Origin: Acidobacteriota bacterium
GTDB taxonomy: Bacteria; Acidobacteriota; Terriglobia; Terriglobales; Acidobacteriaceae
DNA length: 64,000 bases
Assembly: GCA_018268915.1 (NCBI GenBank)
Contig: JAFDVQ010000005.1
Coordinates: 186,001-250,000, forward strand
Reading direction: 5' to 3'
Below, in pieces: positions 1-9,031 of this stretch (position 1 is its first letter; each line of letters starts with the position of its first letter). The notes under the pieces were generated by a model that saw nothing but the letters and a program-made list of their open reading frames with translations, searched no databases and was not told the origin of the DNA. The translations under genes were made by a program, and so were the position numbers.

Positions 1-2
1 CC

Positions 3-209
3 CTGCGGTACGGCTTCACGTTTGAGGGCATATTTCGCCAGCACATGATCATCAAGGGCAGGAACCGGGATACGGCATGGTTTTCAATGCTCGATACAGA
101 ATGGCCCCAACGCAAAGCGGCGTTTGAAGCCTGGCTGAAGCCTGCAAACTTTGATTCCGAGGGGCAACAGAGGCAGTCTTTGGCGGAGATCGCGGCAAAA
201 CTTCGCTGA
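3..209 (+). CDS. GNAT-family N-acetyltransferase, C-terminal fragment
   Basis: An open frame enters from the left edge and stops at 207-209, giving 68 residues. The string GFTFEGIFRQHMIIKGRNRD followed by TAWFSMLDTEWP is characteristic of the C-terminal part of RimJ/RimL-like GNAT acetyltransferases, which transfer acetyl from acetyl-CoA to amines or protein N-termini. The acetyl-CoA-binding core lies outside the window, so the substrate cannot be judged. Recognition is from memory of the family. Confidence 0.75.
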   Translation: MRYGFTFEGIFRQHMIIKGRNRDTAWFSMLDTEWPQRKAAFEAWLKPANFDSEGQQRQSLAEIAAKLR

Positions 210-367
210 ATGTCCTGTTCGCATAGCAATAAGTATGTGGTTCGTTTGTTCTCCGAAAACTTCGAAACGACCTAACCCGCCCCTCTTCCCTTCTTCGCAT
301 CTCACTCATCTGCAATGAGCGGCTCGCGGCAAAACGCGGGCCCGCACTCTTATACCGCGGAGGAGAA

Positions 368-880
368 ATGTCAGAAGCCAAGGAACTGACAGGGCCTGAT
401 GGCCTGAAGAAAATCGGAGAACTCATTTCAGAAATACGCTTCGCCATGCTGACCACCGCGGCTGAGGATGGTACCTTTGACAGCCGGCCGATGGCCACTC
501 AGAACAAGGAATTCGATGGCGTGCTCTGGTTTTTGACGGCGCAAGACTCGCGCAAGGTCGATGAGATCGCAGCCGACACACATGTCGGCTTGATGTATGC
601 AGATCCGAAGAATCAAAGCTATGTGACCATCAAAGGCCGCGCGAATGTATCGCGAGATCAGGCAAAGATCCACGAATTGTGGAATCCCATGTACAAAGCC
701 TGGTTTCCCGGTGGCGAAGACGATCCTCAAATCAGGGTCCTTCGTGTGGATGTGAACGAGGCGGAATACTGGGAAGCCAACGACAGCAAGATCATACGAA
801 GCCTGAAATATCTAGCTGCAGCGGCGACGAAAGGTGCGGTGGATGTGGGAACGCACGGCACCGTGAGCGTAAAGCGATGA
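368..880 (+). CDS. Pyridoxamine 5'-phosphate oxidase-like flavin-binding split-barrel protein (general stress protein 26 type)
   Basis: A 170-residue cytoplasmic protein. Residues about 10-140 resemble the FMN-binding split barrel of the general stress protein 26 group: an N-terminal helix, then RFAMLTTAAEDGTFDSRPMA, then DGVLWFLTAQDSRKVDEI, and later VTIKGRANV. Relatives bind FMN or similar flavins; true PdxH activity is not implied because the family is wide and the PLP-specific C-terminal region is not evident. The ATG is preceded by a strong GGAGGAG at 359-365, which supports the start. It is a single gene between the GNAT tail and the convergent pyrophosphatase gene. The substrate is unknown. 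Confidence 0.85.
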   Translation: MSEAKELTGPDGLKKIGELISEIRFAMLTTAAEDGTFDSRPMATQNKEFDGVLWFLTAQDSRKVDEIAADTHVGLMYADPKNQSYVTIKGRANVSRDQAKIHELWNPMYKAWFPGGEDDPQIRVLRVDVNEAEYWEANDSKIIRSLKYLAAAATKGAVDVGTHGTVSVKR

Positions 881-905
881 CCAGTGTGCCGCATGAAAAC
901 AGCAA

Positions 906-930
906 TGCCCTGCGCATTGCACGCAGGGCA
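906..930. other. Perfect hairpin between convergent genes
   Basis: TGCCCTGCG (906-914) and CGCAGGGCA (922-930) form a 9-bp stem with a 7-base loop. It lies in the gap between the convergent split-barrel and pyrophosphatase genes, where a two-way transcription end would be useful. There is no run of T on either side, so it is not a standard factor-independent terminator. A second short hairpin lies at 976-994 (TCATCCGC / GCGGATGA). Confidence 0.35.
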
Positions 931-1036
931 CTGCATTGATGGTCGTCCACAGTTGAGTTGTATTCCCGGCTATCTTCATCCGCTGAGCGGATGAGGATTG
1001 CCAAGCTCGCTTTCTGCGCCGTCGCGCAGGGATCCC

Positions 1037-3490
1037 TTAGCTCCGTTCGATGCGCATGCCGTAAAACGACTTGTGCACGAAGAACATCGACACTACAAAG
1101 AATGCAACAGCAAGGCCGTGCGCGAGCATTGAGTTGGTCGTGGTGAGCGTGACTGCAAGTTCGACCGCCAGCAATCCGAACAGCGTCGTGAACTTGATGA
1201 CCGGATTCATCGCAACAGACGATGTGTCTTTGAACGGATCGCCTACGGTGTCTCCTACAACAGTGGCATCGTGCAGTGGCGTTCCCTTCTGTTTCAAATC
1301 CACCTCGACGACCTTCTTTGCGTTGTCCCACGCGCCGCCCGCATTGGCCATGAAGATCGCCTGGTAGAGGCCGAAGATTGCGATCGAGATCAGGTAGCCG
1401 ATAAAGAAGAACGGCTCCACAAAGGCAAATGCAAGCGTGGCGAAGAAGACGGCAAGGAAGATGTTGAACATGCCTTTCTGCGCGTACTTGGTGCAGATCT
1501 CCACCACCTTCTTACTGTCGGTGACGGAGGCCTTCTCCACGCCTTCCAGCTTGATGTTGGCTTTGATGAACTCGACCGCGCGGTAAGCGCCAGTGGTGAC
1601 TGCCTGCGTTGAAGCGCCGGTGAACCAGTAAATCATCGCGCCGCCGGTGATCAATCCCAACATGAACGGAGCATGAAGCAGAGAGAGATTCTGCACGTCA
1701 TGGCTAAGGCCGCCCGTCAGGGCCATGATGATTGAGAAGATCATCGTGGTTGCGCCAACAACCGCTGTGCCGATCAGCACGGGTTTGGCGGAAGCCTTGA
1801 AAGTATTGCCGGCTCCATCGTTGGCTTCCAGCAGGTGCTTTGCGCGCTCGAATTTCACGTCGATTGCGAAATCCTTCTTTAGCTCAGCTTCGATTCCGGG
1901 TACATTCTCGATCAGCGACAGCTCGTAGACTGACTGCGCGTTGTCGGTGACCGGCCCATAGGAATCCACGGCGATTGTCACCGGGCCCATGCCAAGAAAG
2001 CCAAAGGCCACGAGACCGAATGCGAAAACCGCAGGAGCGAGCATCAGCGCTGCCATCGATGCGCCTGTGGTGAAGTAGTAGCCCAGCGCCATCAATGCAA
2101 CCATGCTCAGCCCCAGCCAGTAGCCGGAGAAGTTGCCCGCCACAAAGCCTGAAAGGATGCCAAGAGAGGCTCCGCCTTCCTGCGCTGATTTCACAACTTC
2201 TTTCACGTGACTCGAGTTCGTCGAAGTGAATACCTTCACAAGCTCTGGAATGATGGCGCCCGCCAACGTACCGCACGAGATGATGCAGGACAGCTTCCAC
2301 CACAGAGTTCCGTCACCCAGACTGGGAATCATCATCTTCGAGACGATGAAGGTGAGAATGATGGACAGGATAGACGTGATCCAGACGAGGGAGGTCAAGG
2401 GCGTCTCGAAGTCCATCTCATCTGAATTCGCGTATTTCGCATGAGCGATCGCCCCATTGAGGAAGTACGCAGCCGCGCTGGAAATCAGCATGGCAACGCG
2501 CATCACGAAGATCCAGACCAGCAGCTGAACCTGGGTCTCAGGGGTTTTGACCGCTAGCAGAATGAAGGTGATCAATGCGACACCGGTTACGCCGTACGTT
2601 TCGAAACCGTCCGCACTGGGGCCTACTGAATCGCCGGCGTTGTCGCCAGTGCAGTCTGCAATGACACCGGGGTTGCGGGCGTCATCTTCCTTGATCTTGA
2701 ATACGATCTTCATCAGGTCGGAGCCGATATCGGCGATCTTTGTAAAGATGCCGCCGGCGATACGCAGGGCCGCTGCGCCAAGTGACTCACCGATCGCAAA
2801 GCCGATGAAGCAGGGACCCGCATAGTCCCGGGGAATAAAGAGAAGGATGAAGAGCATGATGAGCAGTTCGACAGAGATCAGCAACATGCCGATGCTCATT
2901 CCGGCCTTCAGAGGAATCGCATAGACCGGATACGGCTTGCCTCTCAATCCGGCGAATGCCGTCCGCGAGTTCGCAAATGTATTCACGCGAATTCCGAACC
3001 ATGCGACACCGTAGCTCCCAGCGATGCCCACCAGGCTGAAAAGCAGGATGATAGGCAGCGTGACACCGATGGACTTTCCGGGCACGGGAGCCAGATAGCC
3101 AAAGTAAAGAGCAATGATGACCGCAATGAATGCCCAGAGCAGGAGGATGAATTTGCCTTGCGTCAGCAGGTAAGTCTTGCAGGTTTCGTAAATCAGCTCG
3201 GAGATGTCACGCATTGTGCGGTGGACGGGCAGGTTCTTTAACTGAACGTAGATCGCGAGTCCGAAGAGCAGGCCGCCAACGCAGAAGAGCAAGCCGATCA
3301 TCAGGAGCGCATGTCCGTTCATGCCGAAAAAGTTCACGCTCGACAGATCGGGCAGCACCAGGTTGGCTTCTCCGCCCCCACCTGGTTCCGATTGCCCGAA
3401 AGCGAAAGCAGGAAGCAGCAGGCCGATAACAGAGGCCATGGCTTTAGAGTGCCGCTTCACAAATAGATACACGGATTCAATAGCTGTCAC
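1037..3490 (-). CDS. hppA: Membrane-bound ion-translocating pyrophosphatase (divergent mPPase)
   Basis: An 817-residue integral membrane protein with about 16 hydrophobic segments, belonging to the family that couples hydrolysis of pyrophosphate to pumping of H+ or Na+. The active-site region is present in order: GGIFTKIADIGSDLMKIVFK, then EDDARNPGVIAD, then CTGDNAGDSVG. It differs from the usual proton pump, where DNVGDNVGDxAG is expected and no GPSADGFETYG follows. The GNTFKA stretch has Lys at about residue 565, the position that in characterised enzymes marks potassium independence. The start is GTG at 3490 with GGAGG 7 bases upstream. The gene stands alone. Family membership is certain; ion specificity is not. 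The signature resembles the divergent Chlorobium-type group reported as Na+-regulated proton pumps. Confidence 0.93.
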   Translation of the reverse strand: MTAIESVYLFVKRHSKAMASVIGLLLPAFAFGQSEPGGGGEANLVLPDLSSVNFFGMNGHALLMIGLLFCVGGLLFGLAIYVQLKNLPVHRTMRDISELIYETCKTYLLTQGKFILLLWAFIAVIIALYFGYLAPVPGKSIGVTLPIILLFSLVGIAGSYGVAWFGIRVNTFANSRTAFAGLRGKPYPVYAIPLKAGMSIGMLLISVELLIMLFILLFIPRDYAGPCFIGFAIGESLGAAALRIAGGIFTKIADIGSDLMKIVFKIKEDDARNPGVIADCTGDNAGDSVGPSADGFETYGVTGVALITFILLAVKTPETQVQLLVWIFVMRVAMLISSAAAYFLNGAIAHAKYANSDEMDFETPLTSLVWITSILSIILTFIVSKMMIPSLGDGTLWWKLSCIISCGTLAGAIIPELVKVFTSTNSSHVKEVVKSAQEGGASLGILSGFVAGNFSGYWLGLSMVALMALGYYFTTGASMAALMLAPAVFAFGLVAFGFLGMGPVTIAVDSYGPVTDNAQSVYELSLIENVPGIEAELKKDFAIDVKFERAKHLLEANDGAGNTFKASAKPVLIGTAVVGATTMIFSIIMALTGGLSHDVQNLSLLHAPFMLGLITGGAMIYWFTGASTQAVTTGAYRAVEFIKANIKLEGVEKASVTDSKKVVEICTKYAQKGMFNIFLAVFFATLAFAFVEPFFFIGYLISIAIFGLYQAIFMANAGGAWDNAKKVVEVDLKQKGTPLHDATVVGDTVGDPFKDTSSVAMNPVIKFTTLFGLLAVELAVTLTTTNSMLAHGLAVAFFVVSMFFVHKSFYGMRIERS

Positions 3491-3823
3491 GTACCCTCCA
3501 AGAGAGATTTGCGATTCCGAAATAGCGGAAATTCCAAGGCTCGATAAATCATTAACCCTGCAACATTTCCCGCGAAAATACAGGCCCGAGCGGGGCCCCG
3601 GTCGAAGTCACCGGAAGCCTATCATCCGACTACAGGACTGTCGAGTGATTGCAGTCACAAGCTTCTAAGGCGAACGCATCATGGGGAAGACCACACCGTC
3701 CTCTTCCGGGAATCGGAAAAACGCTTGTTCATACAGCGGGGAGGAGTCTACTCAATCGCGCATGAAGTCGTCTACTAGGCTTCTGGTGGGGTATCAACCA
3801 AGGACCGGGGATCGTCTATTCCG
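3491..3823. other. Intergenic region upstream of hppA
   Basis: These 333 bases separate the start of hppA from the stop of the upstream minus-strand glycosyltransferase gene. Short open frames occur on both strands, but none has a convincing ribosome site or recognisable protein. The region should contain the hppA promoter on the minus strand; I see no clear consensus promoter or terminator. Confidence 0.4.
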
Positions 3824-5494
3824 TCATTCGACAACGATGTCGATTTTGTCTCCCGGCAGGGGTTGCTGAAGATTATTGCCCTCGATCACCCGAGCCTCAG
3901 GAAGAGGATGTAGCTTGAACAGGACGATGACGTTCCGCTCCTCATCATCGAATGCCTTGAATTTCGCCACTTGCTCCAGCGAGTAGTGCGTGTGCAGGTC
4001 CTCAAGCGTTCCCGGATCGATATCGTTCCACGTTGCCCACCATCCTGGCTTGTAGTAGTCCAGCTTCGCGCTCAGGTCCGGGAACTCCGGCGTGCGCGTG
4101 CTGAAATCATCGCAGAGCGACTGCAGGTGAGTAATGAGCGTGATCTCATCCCCACTGATCGAAACGAGCAATCGATTTCCATTCGGGTGCTGATCAATGA
4201 AGCGGGTCAAAGAGCGCGCGGCGTTGACGAAGGTGTACTCCGGATGCGACGCGAAGTTTGTTGTCACGATGCCATTCGCAAGGGACGCTAATAAGGTAAG
4301 AGCCGCGGCGCCGTAGGCGAATATACGGAGGAGTCCTGACACCTCAGAGAGCTTACCGATTGACATCGCAATGATCACGAAGCAGAAGACGGCGACTAGC
4401 GCGAAGTACCGCGGCTGCGGGTGATTCTGGTAGGTCATGAAAAGGATGTATCCGCCGGCCGCGAGGACACACGCTCCGAACACTGGATCGATGAGCAGGC
4501 CGGACGCCCACGTGGCCCGCTTGCGGACCAGGGTCGCGGACAATAGAACCGCAGCGATAAGCAATCCGGCAAGCGGCATCAGGATGCGATCGACCCAGAT
4601 ACTCGCGTGCAAGGACCACCAGAAACTCAGCAAAGGCCAGTAGAACTCTGTTGGTTTTATGTATTTGTTGATAAAGAGCAGATATTTGTAATCGCCGAAG
4701 TAGCCGAGCGCGATGACGAGAGCCATCCATGCCCCAAAGGTGAACGCGAAAGCTACGGTGGCAGTCGCAGCGCAACGCATGGCGCGAAGATGGAACCAGG
4801 AGCGGAGGCTCGATCGTGCTGAGTCTGTGGCAACGTCTCCTCGCTCTCGGAAGGCGGCGAAGATCGCCCAGCCGAGCGCAGGCAGCAGGAATATAGCTGT
4901 CGTTTTGGTCAGCATCATCAGAGTGAAGAGCACGCCAATGCCTGCTGCGACCGGGACGGGCCGGCGGATCTGCGGCAGCCGCACTGCCAGGTTGAGCGCA
5001 GCCAGCATCAGGGTGGTGAGCATCGGCTCGAGGATCGCTAGGCGGCTGAAGCAGTAGAGAAACGGGCTCGTGACCATTAAGGTGAGGGCCAGGAGGGCCA
5101 CCCACTTTGGCGCGCGCGGACGGATCAACGCATAACTGAGAATAAGATTGGCGAAGAAAAATCCGACTGCAAGCCCGCGCGCGGCCTCGATATTTACACC
5201 TGTGAAGAAGAAAAGAACCCATTCAAGAAATGGCCAGAGAGGCACGGCCGGTGCGGGATTGAAATCTCCAGGAACATACCAGTTGCCAAACAGATGCGCA
5301 CGAACGGCGGCGTTGCCGTACCAGCCTTCATCGGTGTATTTCGCCCAGTCAATGTGCCAGGGAGTGTGGTTGGGAAAATCAGCGGCCAGATTCAGCGCAT
5401 GGAGAACTGCGAAGACGCCAATCACTACCACCCAGACGGCATACAGCCATCGCACTAATGAAGACTTGGCGCTGAGTTGCGAGACTTTCGACAA
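3824..5494 (-). CDS. GT39/ArnT-like integral membrane glycosyltransferase
   Basis: A 556-residue membrane protein with about 10-12 hydrophobic segments and a hydrophilic C-terminal domain of roughly 130 residues. After the first membrane segment comes the loop KYTDEGWYGNAAVRAHLFGN; an acidic Asp-Glu pair in this loop is a hallmark of the GT-C fold PMT/ArnT families, which move a sugar from a polyprenyl-phosphate carrier to lipid or protein on the outer face of the inner membrane. The start is TTG at 5494 with a moderate GGAGA upstream. No neighbour indicates the acceptor. The sequence places it in the superfamily; donor and acceptor are unknown. Confidence 0.75.
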   Translation of the reverse strand: MSKVSQLSAKSSLVRWLYAVWVVVIGVFAVLHALNLAADFPNHTPWHIDWAKYTDEGWYGNAAVRAHLFGNWYVPGDFNPAPAVPLWPFLEWVLFFFTGVNIEAARGLAVGFFFANLILSYALIRPRAPKWVALLALTLMVTSPFLYCFSRLAILEPMLTTLMLAALNLAVRLPQIRRPVPVAAGIGVLFTLMMLTKTTAIFLLPALGWAIFAAFRERGDVATDSARSSLRSWFHLRAMRCAATATVAFAFTFGAWMALVIALGYFGDYKYLLFINKYIKPTEFYWPLLSFWWSLHASIWVDRILMPLAGLLIAAVLLSATLVRKRATWASGLLIDPVFGACVLAAGGYILFMTYQNHPQPRYFALVAVFCFVIIAMSIGKLSEVSGLLRIFAYGAAALTLLASLANGIVTTNFASHPEYTFVNAARSLTRFIDQHPNGNRLLVSISGDEITLITHLQSLCDDFSTRTPEFPDLSAKLDYYKPGWWATWNDIDPGTLEDLHTHYSLEQVAKFKAFDDEERNVIVLFKLHPLPEARVIEGNNLQQPLPGDKIDIVVE

Positions 5495-5629
5495 CGAAGC
5501 TTTCTCCGCTGAACTGATGCAGATGACCTCAATCTCTTTGTTGCAGGGAAGTAAGGAAAGTATAGCCGGACACCAAAAAGTTCACGCCAGACACGGAACG
5601 GCCGACTAAAGAACTCAAGACATCTCTGT

Positions 5630-6733
5630 CTATTCGTAGGCGAGAGCGTCGATGGGATCCTTGCGAGCGGCAAGCCAGGCAGGGTACAAAGCCCCAATGA
5701 GCGCTCCGCCAAAAGCGATAACAGCTCCCTGCATGAGCCACTTCCCCGTGATCTCGAAATGCATTGTCGTGGAGCGAAGCAGGGCCGCCCGGATAAGGTA
5801 GGTGCCGCCGATGCCCAGCGCCACTCCAGCGATTGCCATGACGGCGGTCTCTCTCAGCACAACACCAACGATCTGCAGTTTTGACGACCCTAACGACTTG
5901 AGAATGCCAATCTCGCGAGTGCGTTCGAGCACAGCGGTGTACATCGACTGAAAGATCACCAGGAATCCAACAATAACCGCGATTACCGTTACAACATTCA
6001 GAGCCAGGTTAAAGCCGGGAAGCTTCTCGGGCGTCATCATCGAAAGCCATTCCCGCATCGTCCACACCGGGTAGTTTTGAAGCCCAGCGGTATTGTGAAT
6101 CTCGTCAATAACCGTCTGTTCGTTTGAAGGATCGTCGCATTTGATGAAGAAGACAGATGCCTTGCCTGAACTTCCAGTAAGGTCTCCCATCGTCTCTAAG
6201 GGCAACAGTTTTCGGCCACCCTTGCCCGCCTCCACGATCCCGGAAATGCGGAAATCGTGATTGAAGACCTCGATCTTGTCGCCAACGTGATAGCCGCCTT
6301 TTTTGCTACGTGCAAAGACGTCATCGACGATTGCATCGTACGGACCCTGAAACTTCTGGCCTTCGACGAACTGGAAGCGGCGAAGGGCGTCGAAGCTGGC
6401 GAAATCGATTCCGTAGATATTTTCGACGGAACTACCCATCGAGAATTGGATATTCACTGGGGACACGACGGCTACATGAGGAAGTCCGCGCAGAAATTCC
6501 GCAGTCTTAAGGGACATGCTCGCTCCGCCCATGCCGTTGATCGCCGCAGCGTTCGAGGGCCGCATCATCAAATCGGCGCCGATACCATTGGTTCGCTGCT
6601 TGTTGTCATTCAGCATTCCCATGAAAATGCCCACGATCGAGAGGATCATGATCACTTCGATCGCAACGGCGGTAATGCTGATCAGGGACCGAAGGGGGCG
6701 GTGCAACAGATTGGCGATGACGAGCTTATGCAT
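5630..6733 (-). CDS. ABC transporter permease, MacB/FtsX type
   Basis: A 367-residue inner-membrane protein. The chosen ATG (6733) begins MHKLVIANLLHRPLRSL, typical of the cytoplasmic start of MacB/LolC-like permeases; an open frame runs 59 codons further upstream but looks non-coding. Order: one membrane segment at about 20-45, a large periplasmic MacB-like domain to about residue 230, then three membrane segments. The cytoplasmic loop VLERTREIGILKSLGSSK contains the coupling segment, and the end DPIDALAYE matches the family's C-terminus. Such permeases work with an ATPase and often a membrane-fusion protein, moving lipoproteins, peptides or toxins. No ATPase gene lies beside it here, so the substrate is open. 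Confidence 0.88.
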   Translation of the reverse strand: MHKLVIANLLHRPLRSLISITAVAIEVIMILSIVGIFMGMLNDNKQRTNGIGADLMMRPSNAAAINGMGGASMSLKTAEFLRGLPHVAVVSPVNIQFSMGSSVENIYGIDFASFDALRRFQFVEGQKFQGPYDAIVDDVFARSKKGGYHVGDKIEVFNHDFRISGIVEAGKGGRKLLPLETMGDLTGSSGKASVFFIKCDDPSNEQTVIDEIHNTAGLQNYPVWTMREWLSMMTPEKLPGFNLALNVVTVIAVIVGFLVIFQSMYTAVLERTREIGILKSLGSSKLQIVGVVLRETAVMAIAGVALGIGGTYLIRAALLRSTTMHFEITGKWLMQGAVIAFGGALIGALYPAWLAARKDPIDALAYE

Positions 6734-7028
6734 GAGATTGAGAAGACTCCAGCCAGCAGCGGCCTTCTTGATTAAGCGTATCAGCCCTGTTCCCAGTGCA
6801 TTTCGGATACCTCTCGTCCATTTCTGGTAGCCGCGGGCAAGTTTTGCACTTACAGGCAGGGCAGAATGGCTCGAAGGCGCTTTTGCACACTTTGCGGTGA
6901 CGCAAAGCACAACAGTTCCCTCTAGCTCAGTGATAACTAAGGGTGATAGATTTGGTTCATACGTAAAATATCCTTCGTAACTTGCTGTGAAATATGCCTC
7001 GGGCTATGATGGCGGGACTGGTTACCAA

Positions 7029-7526
7029 ATGAGTACTTTTGGGCAAGAGCTTCGATCGCAGCGGATATCGCGCGGCATAGCGCTCGAGCAGATCACTGCT
7101 GTGACCAAGATCAGTCAGCGTCACCTCCTCGCGCTGGAACAGGACAAGTACCAGCAGCTGCCCGGCGGCATCCTCAGCAAAGGCATTGTCAGAGGCTACG
7201 TCGGAGCCCTAGGACTCGATACCAGGGACTGGACCGACCGCTTCGTCAAAGCCACCAATCAGATCGGTCTCACCGTCGACACGCCGGACAATGGCTGGGC
7301 GACCTTCGCCTCCAACGTTGGCAAGGAGCGCATTCAGCGCCGCGAGGCAATGGAAGTGCGGCTTCGCTGGGTCGGAGCGGCCGTCCTGGTGGCCCTGGTA
7401 GCAGTCGCCGGCTATTTGACTGTGCGCTACGTCGGCGTCAGGGCTGGCTGGTGGAGCTCGGTTCTCCCTGTCCCAACCAAGGCGCAGGCAGTCGTGGCTC
7501 ACGCCGCATCCTGGTTGAAGCGCTAA
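7029..7526 (+). CDS. Short RodZ-like helix-turn-helix membrane protein
   Basis: A 165-residue protein. Residues about 3-75 form the RodZ-type helix-turn-helix domain (FGQELRSQRISRGIALEQIT, then ISQRHLLALEQDKYQQLPGG and KGIVRGYVGALGLD). A hydrophobic segment, VGAAVLVALVAVAGYLTV, follows at about 115-135, with only some 30 residues after it. RodZ normally links MreB to the cell-wall elongation machinery and has a larger periplasmic domain; this version has almost none. ATG at 7029 was chosen because it begins the conserved domain; an earlier in-frame ATG at 6987 adds 14 unconserved residues. The role could be cell shape or transcription control. Confidence 0.8.
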   Translation: MSTFGQELRSQRISRGIALEQITAVTKISQRHLLALEQDKYQQLPGGILSKGIVRGYVGALGLDTRDWTDRFVKATNQIGLTVDTPDNGWATFASNVGKERIQRREAMEVRLRWVGAAVLVALVAVAGYLTVRYVGVRAGWWSSVLPVPTKAQAVVAHAASWLKR

Positions 7527-7776
7527 ACTCCAGCCCAGGTCATCTCTCTAGGTAATTCTTATCCCGTTGACACCCTGCATTGCTCCTCTGGGTGCGTCTA
7601 TGTCCCACTTGGCTGGCATTCTTTGCCCGCTCAGGCTCGCCGCAATTACCATAGGTATGTGCGCGGGTGCGACCTCGGTCGGCCGATGCGCCTTGTCTTC
7701 CGCTGCAACTGCCCTCATCAGCCAATTCACGGCGGACAATTTACCTTAAGCCCTTCAAAAGGGGAGGAATGCGAAG

Positions 7777-8946
7777 TTGAGCGATCGTTTTTTGTTTACC
7801 TCTGAGTCGGTCACGGAAGGTCATCCCGACAAGATTGCAGATCAGGTATCCGATGCCATTCTGGACGCCTGCCTGGAACAAGACCCCTACAGCCGCGTAG
7901 CGGCCGAGACCCTCACCGCGACCGGCCTTGTTGTCATCGCTGGCGAAATCACCACCAAGGCCTACGTTGACTTCCAAAGCCTGGTGCGCGGCGTCGTTGC
8001 CTCAATCGGCTATGACAATGCCCTTTACGGCTTCGACTCCAACACCTGCGCCGTGATCTCGTCGATCAACAAGCAGTCTGGGGACATCGCCCAGGGTGTG
8101 GACACTGGCGGCGCCGGGGACCAGGGCATGATGTTCGGCTACGCGACGAACGAAACGCCTGAGCTGATGCCCGCAGCGATCTCCTTGGCGCACAAGCTAA
8201 CGCGGCAGCTCAGCATCGTTCGCAAGAACGGCAAGCTCCCCTACCTCCGCCCCGACGGCAAGAGCCAGGTGACGGTGGAATACGACGAGAGCGGCAAGCC
8301 TGCTCGCATCGACGCGGTTGTGATCTCCAGCCAGCACTCCGAGACAGTCGGCAACGAGGAACTCCACAGCGACGTTCTGAAGCACGTCATTCAGGCTGTT
8401 CTTCCGGCAAAGTTGCTCGACGAGCACACGAAGTATCACATCAACCCGACGGGACGCTTCGTGATCGGCGGACCGATGGGAGACACCGGCCTGACCGGAC
8501 GCAAGATCATCGTGGATACTTACGGCGGCGCGGGTCGTCACGGCGGCGGAGCCTTCTCGGGCAAGGATCCGACAAAGGTTGATCGTTCCGCGGCCTACAT
8601 GGCGCGATACATCGCCAAGAACATTGTGGCTGCCGGTCTCGCTGACAAGGCAGAGGTTCAGCTCGCATACGCAATCGGTGTTGCAGAGCCGGTGAGCGTT
8701 CTGGTTGAGACGTTCGGGACGGGAAAGATCACGCAGGCGAAGCTGACTGAGCTCGTGCGCAAGAACTTCTCTCTCACGCCGAAGGCCATCATCGAAAGCC
8801 TCAATCTCCGGCGTCCGATCTACAAGCAGACGGCTGCCTACGGGCACTTCGGTCGCACCGAGCCGGAATTCACATGGGAAGCAACGGACAAGGCTGCCAA
8901 GCTTGCCGAGCAAGCTGGTGTCGCTGCAGCAGCAAGCACACGTTAG
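7777..8946 (+). CDS. metK: S-adenosylmethionine synthetase
   Basis: A 389-residue cytoplasmic enzyme that makes S-adenosylmethionine from methionine and ATP. All signature stretches are present: the N-terminal [20 protein letters not shown], the hexapeptide-like [12 protein letters not shown] near residue 115, and the phosphate-binding [19 protein letters not shown] near residue 260. Length is normal. The start is TTG at 7777, set by GGGGAGGA at 7761-7768; an ATG at 7769 opens only a three-codon frame ending at 7780 that overlaps the TTG. The 250-base leader was read for a SAM riboswitch and none was recognised. A terminator follows at 8972, so it is probably monocistronic. Confidence 0.97.
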   Translation: MSDRFLFTSESVTEGHPDKIADQVSDAILDACLEQDPYSRVAAETLTATGLVVIAGEITTKAYVDFQSLVRGVVASIGYDNALYGFDSNTCAVISSINKQSGDIAQGVDTGGAGDQGMMFGYATNETPELMPAAISLAHKLTRQLSIVRKNGKLPYLRPDGKSQVTVEYDESGKPARIDAVVISSQHSETVGNEELHSDVLKHVIQAVLPAKLLDEHTKYHINPTGRFVIGGPMGDTGLTGRKIIVDTYGGAGRHGGGAFSGKDPTKVDRSAAYMARYIAKNIVAAGLADKAEVQLAYAIGVAEPVSVLVETFGTGKITQAKLTELVRKNFSLTPKAIIESLNLRRPIYKQTAAYGHFGRTEPEFTWEATDKAAKLAEQAGVAAAASTR

Positions 8947-8971
8947 TTCGGGCTCTGCACACTGCAGAAAG

Positions 8972-8997
8972 AGGGACTCCGAAAGGGGTCCCTTTTA
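8972..8997 (+). terminator. Factor-independent terminator of metK
   Basis: GGGACTCC (8973-8980), a GAAA tetraloop and GGGGTCCC (8985-8992) form an 8-bp stem with one G-T pair, followed directly by TTTTA. It starts about 25 bases after the metK stop codon. Confidence 0.85.
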
Positions 8998-9031
8998 CGT
9001 TTAAGCGCATCGTTGTTGGATCGGGAGATCG

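Noticed and set aside
4353..5222. 289-codon open frame inside the GT39-like gene
   Set aside because: It shares the strand with the glycosyltransferase gene but in another frame, is rich in Arg, Pro and Ser without a recognisable fold, and is a shadow of the real gene.
7567..7572. TTGACA as a metK -35 box
   Set aside because: No acceptable -10 box lies 16-18 bases downstream.
7527..7776. Possible SAM riboswitch before metK
   Set aside because: I read the leader for the known SAM-binding folds and found no consistent set of stems or conserved loops.
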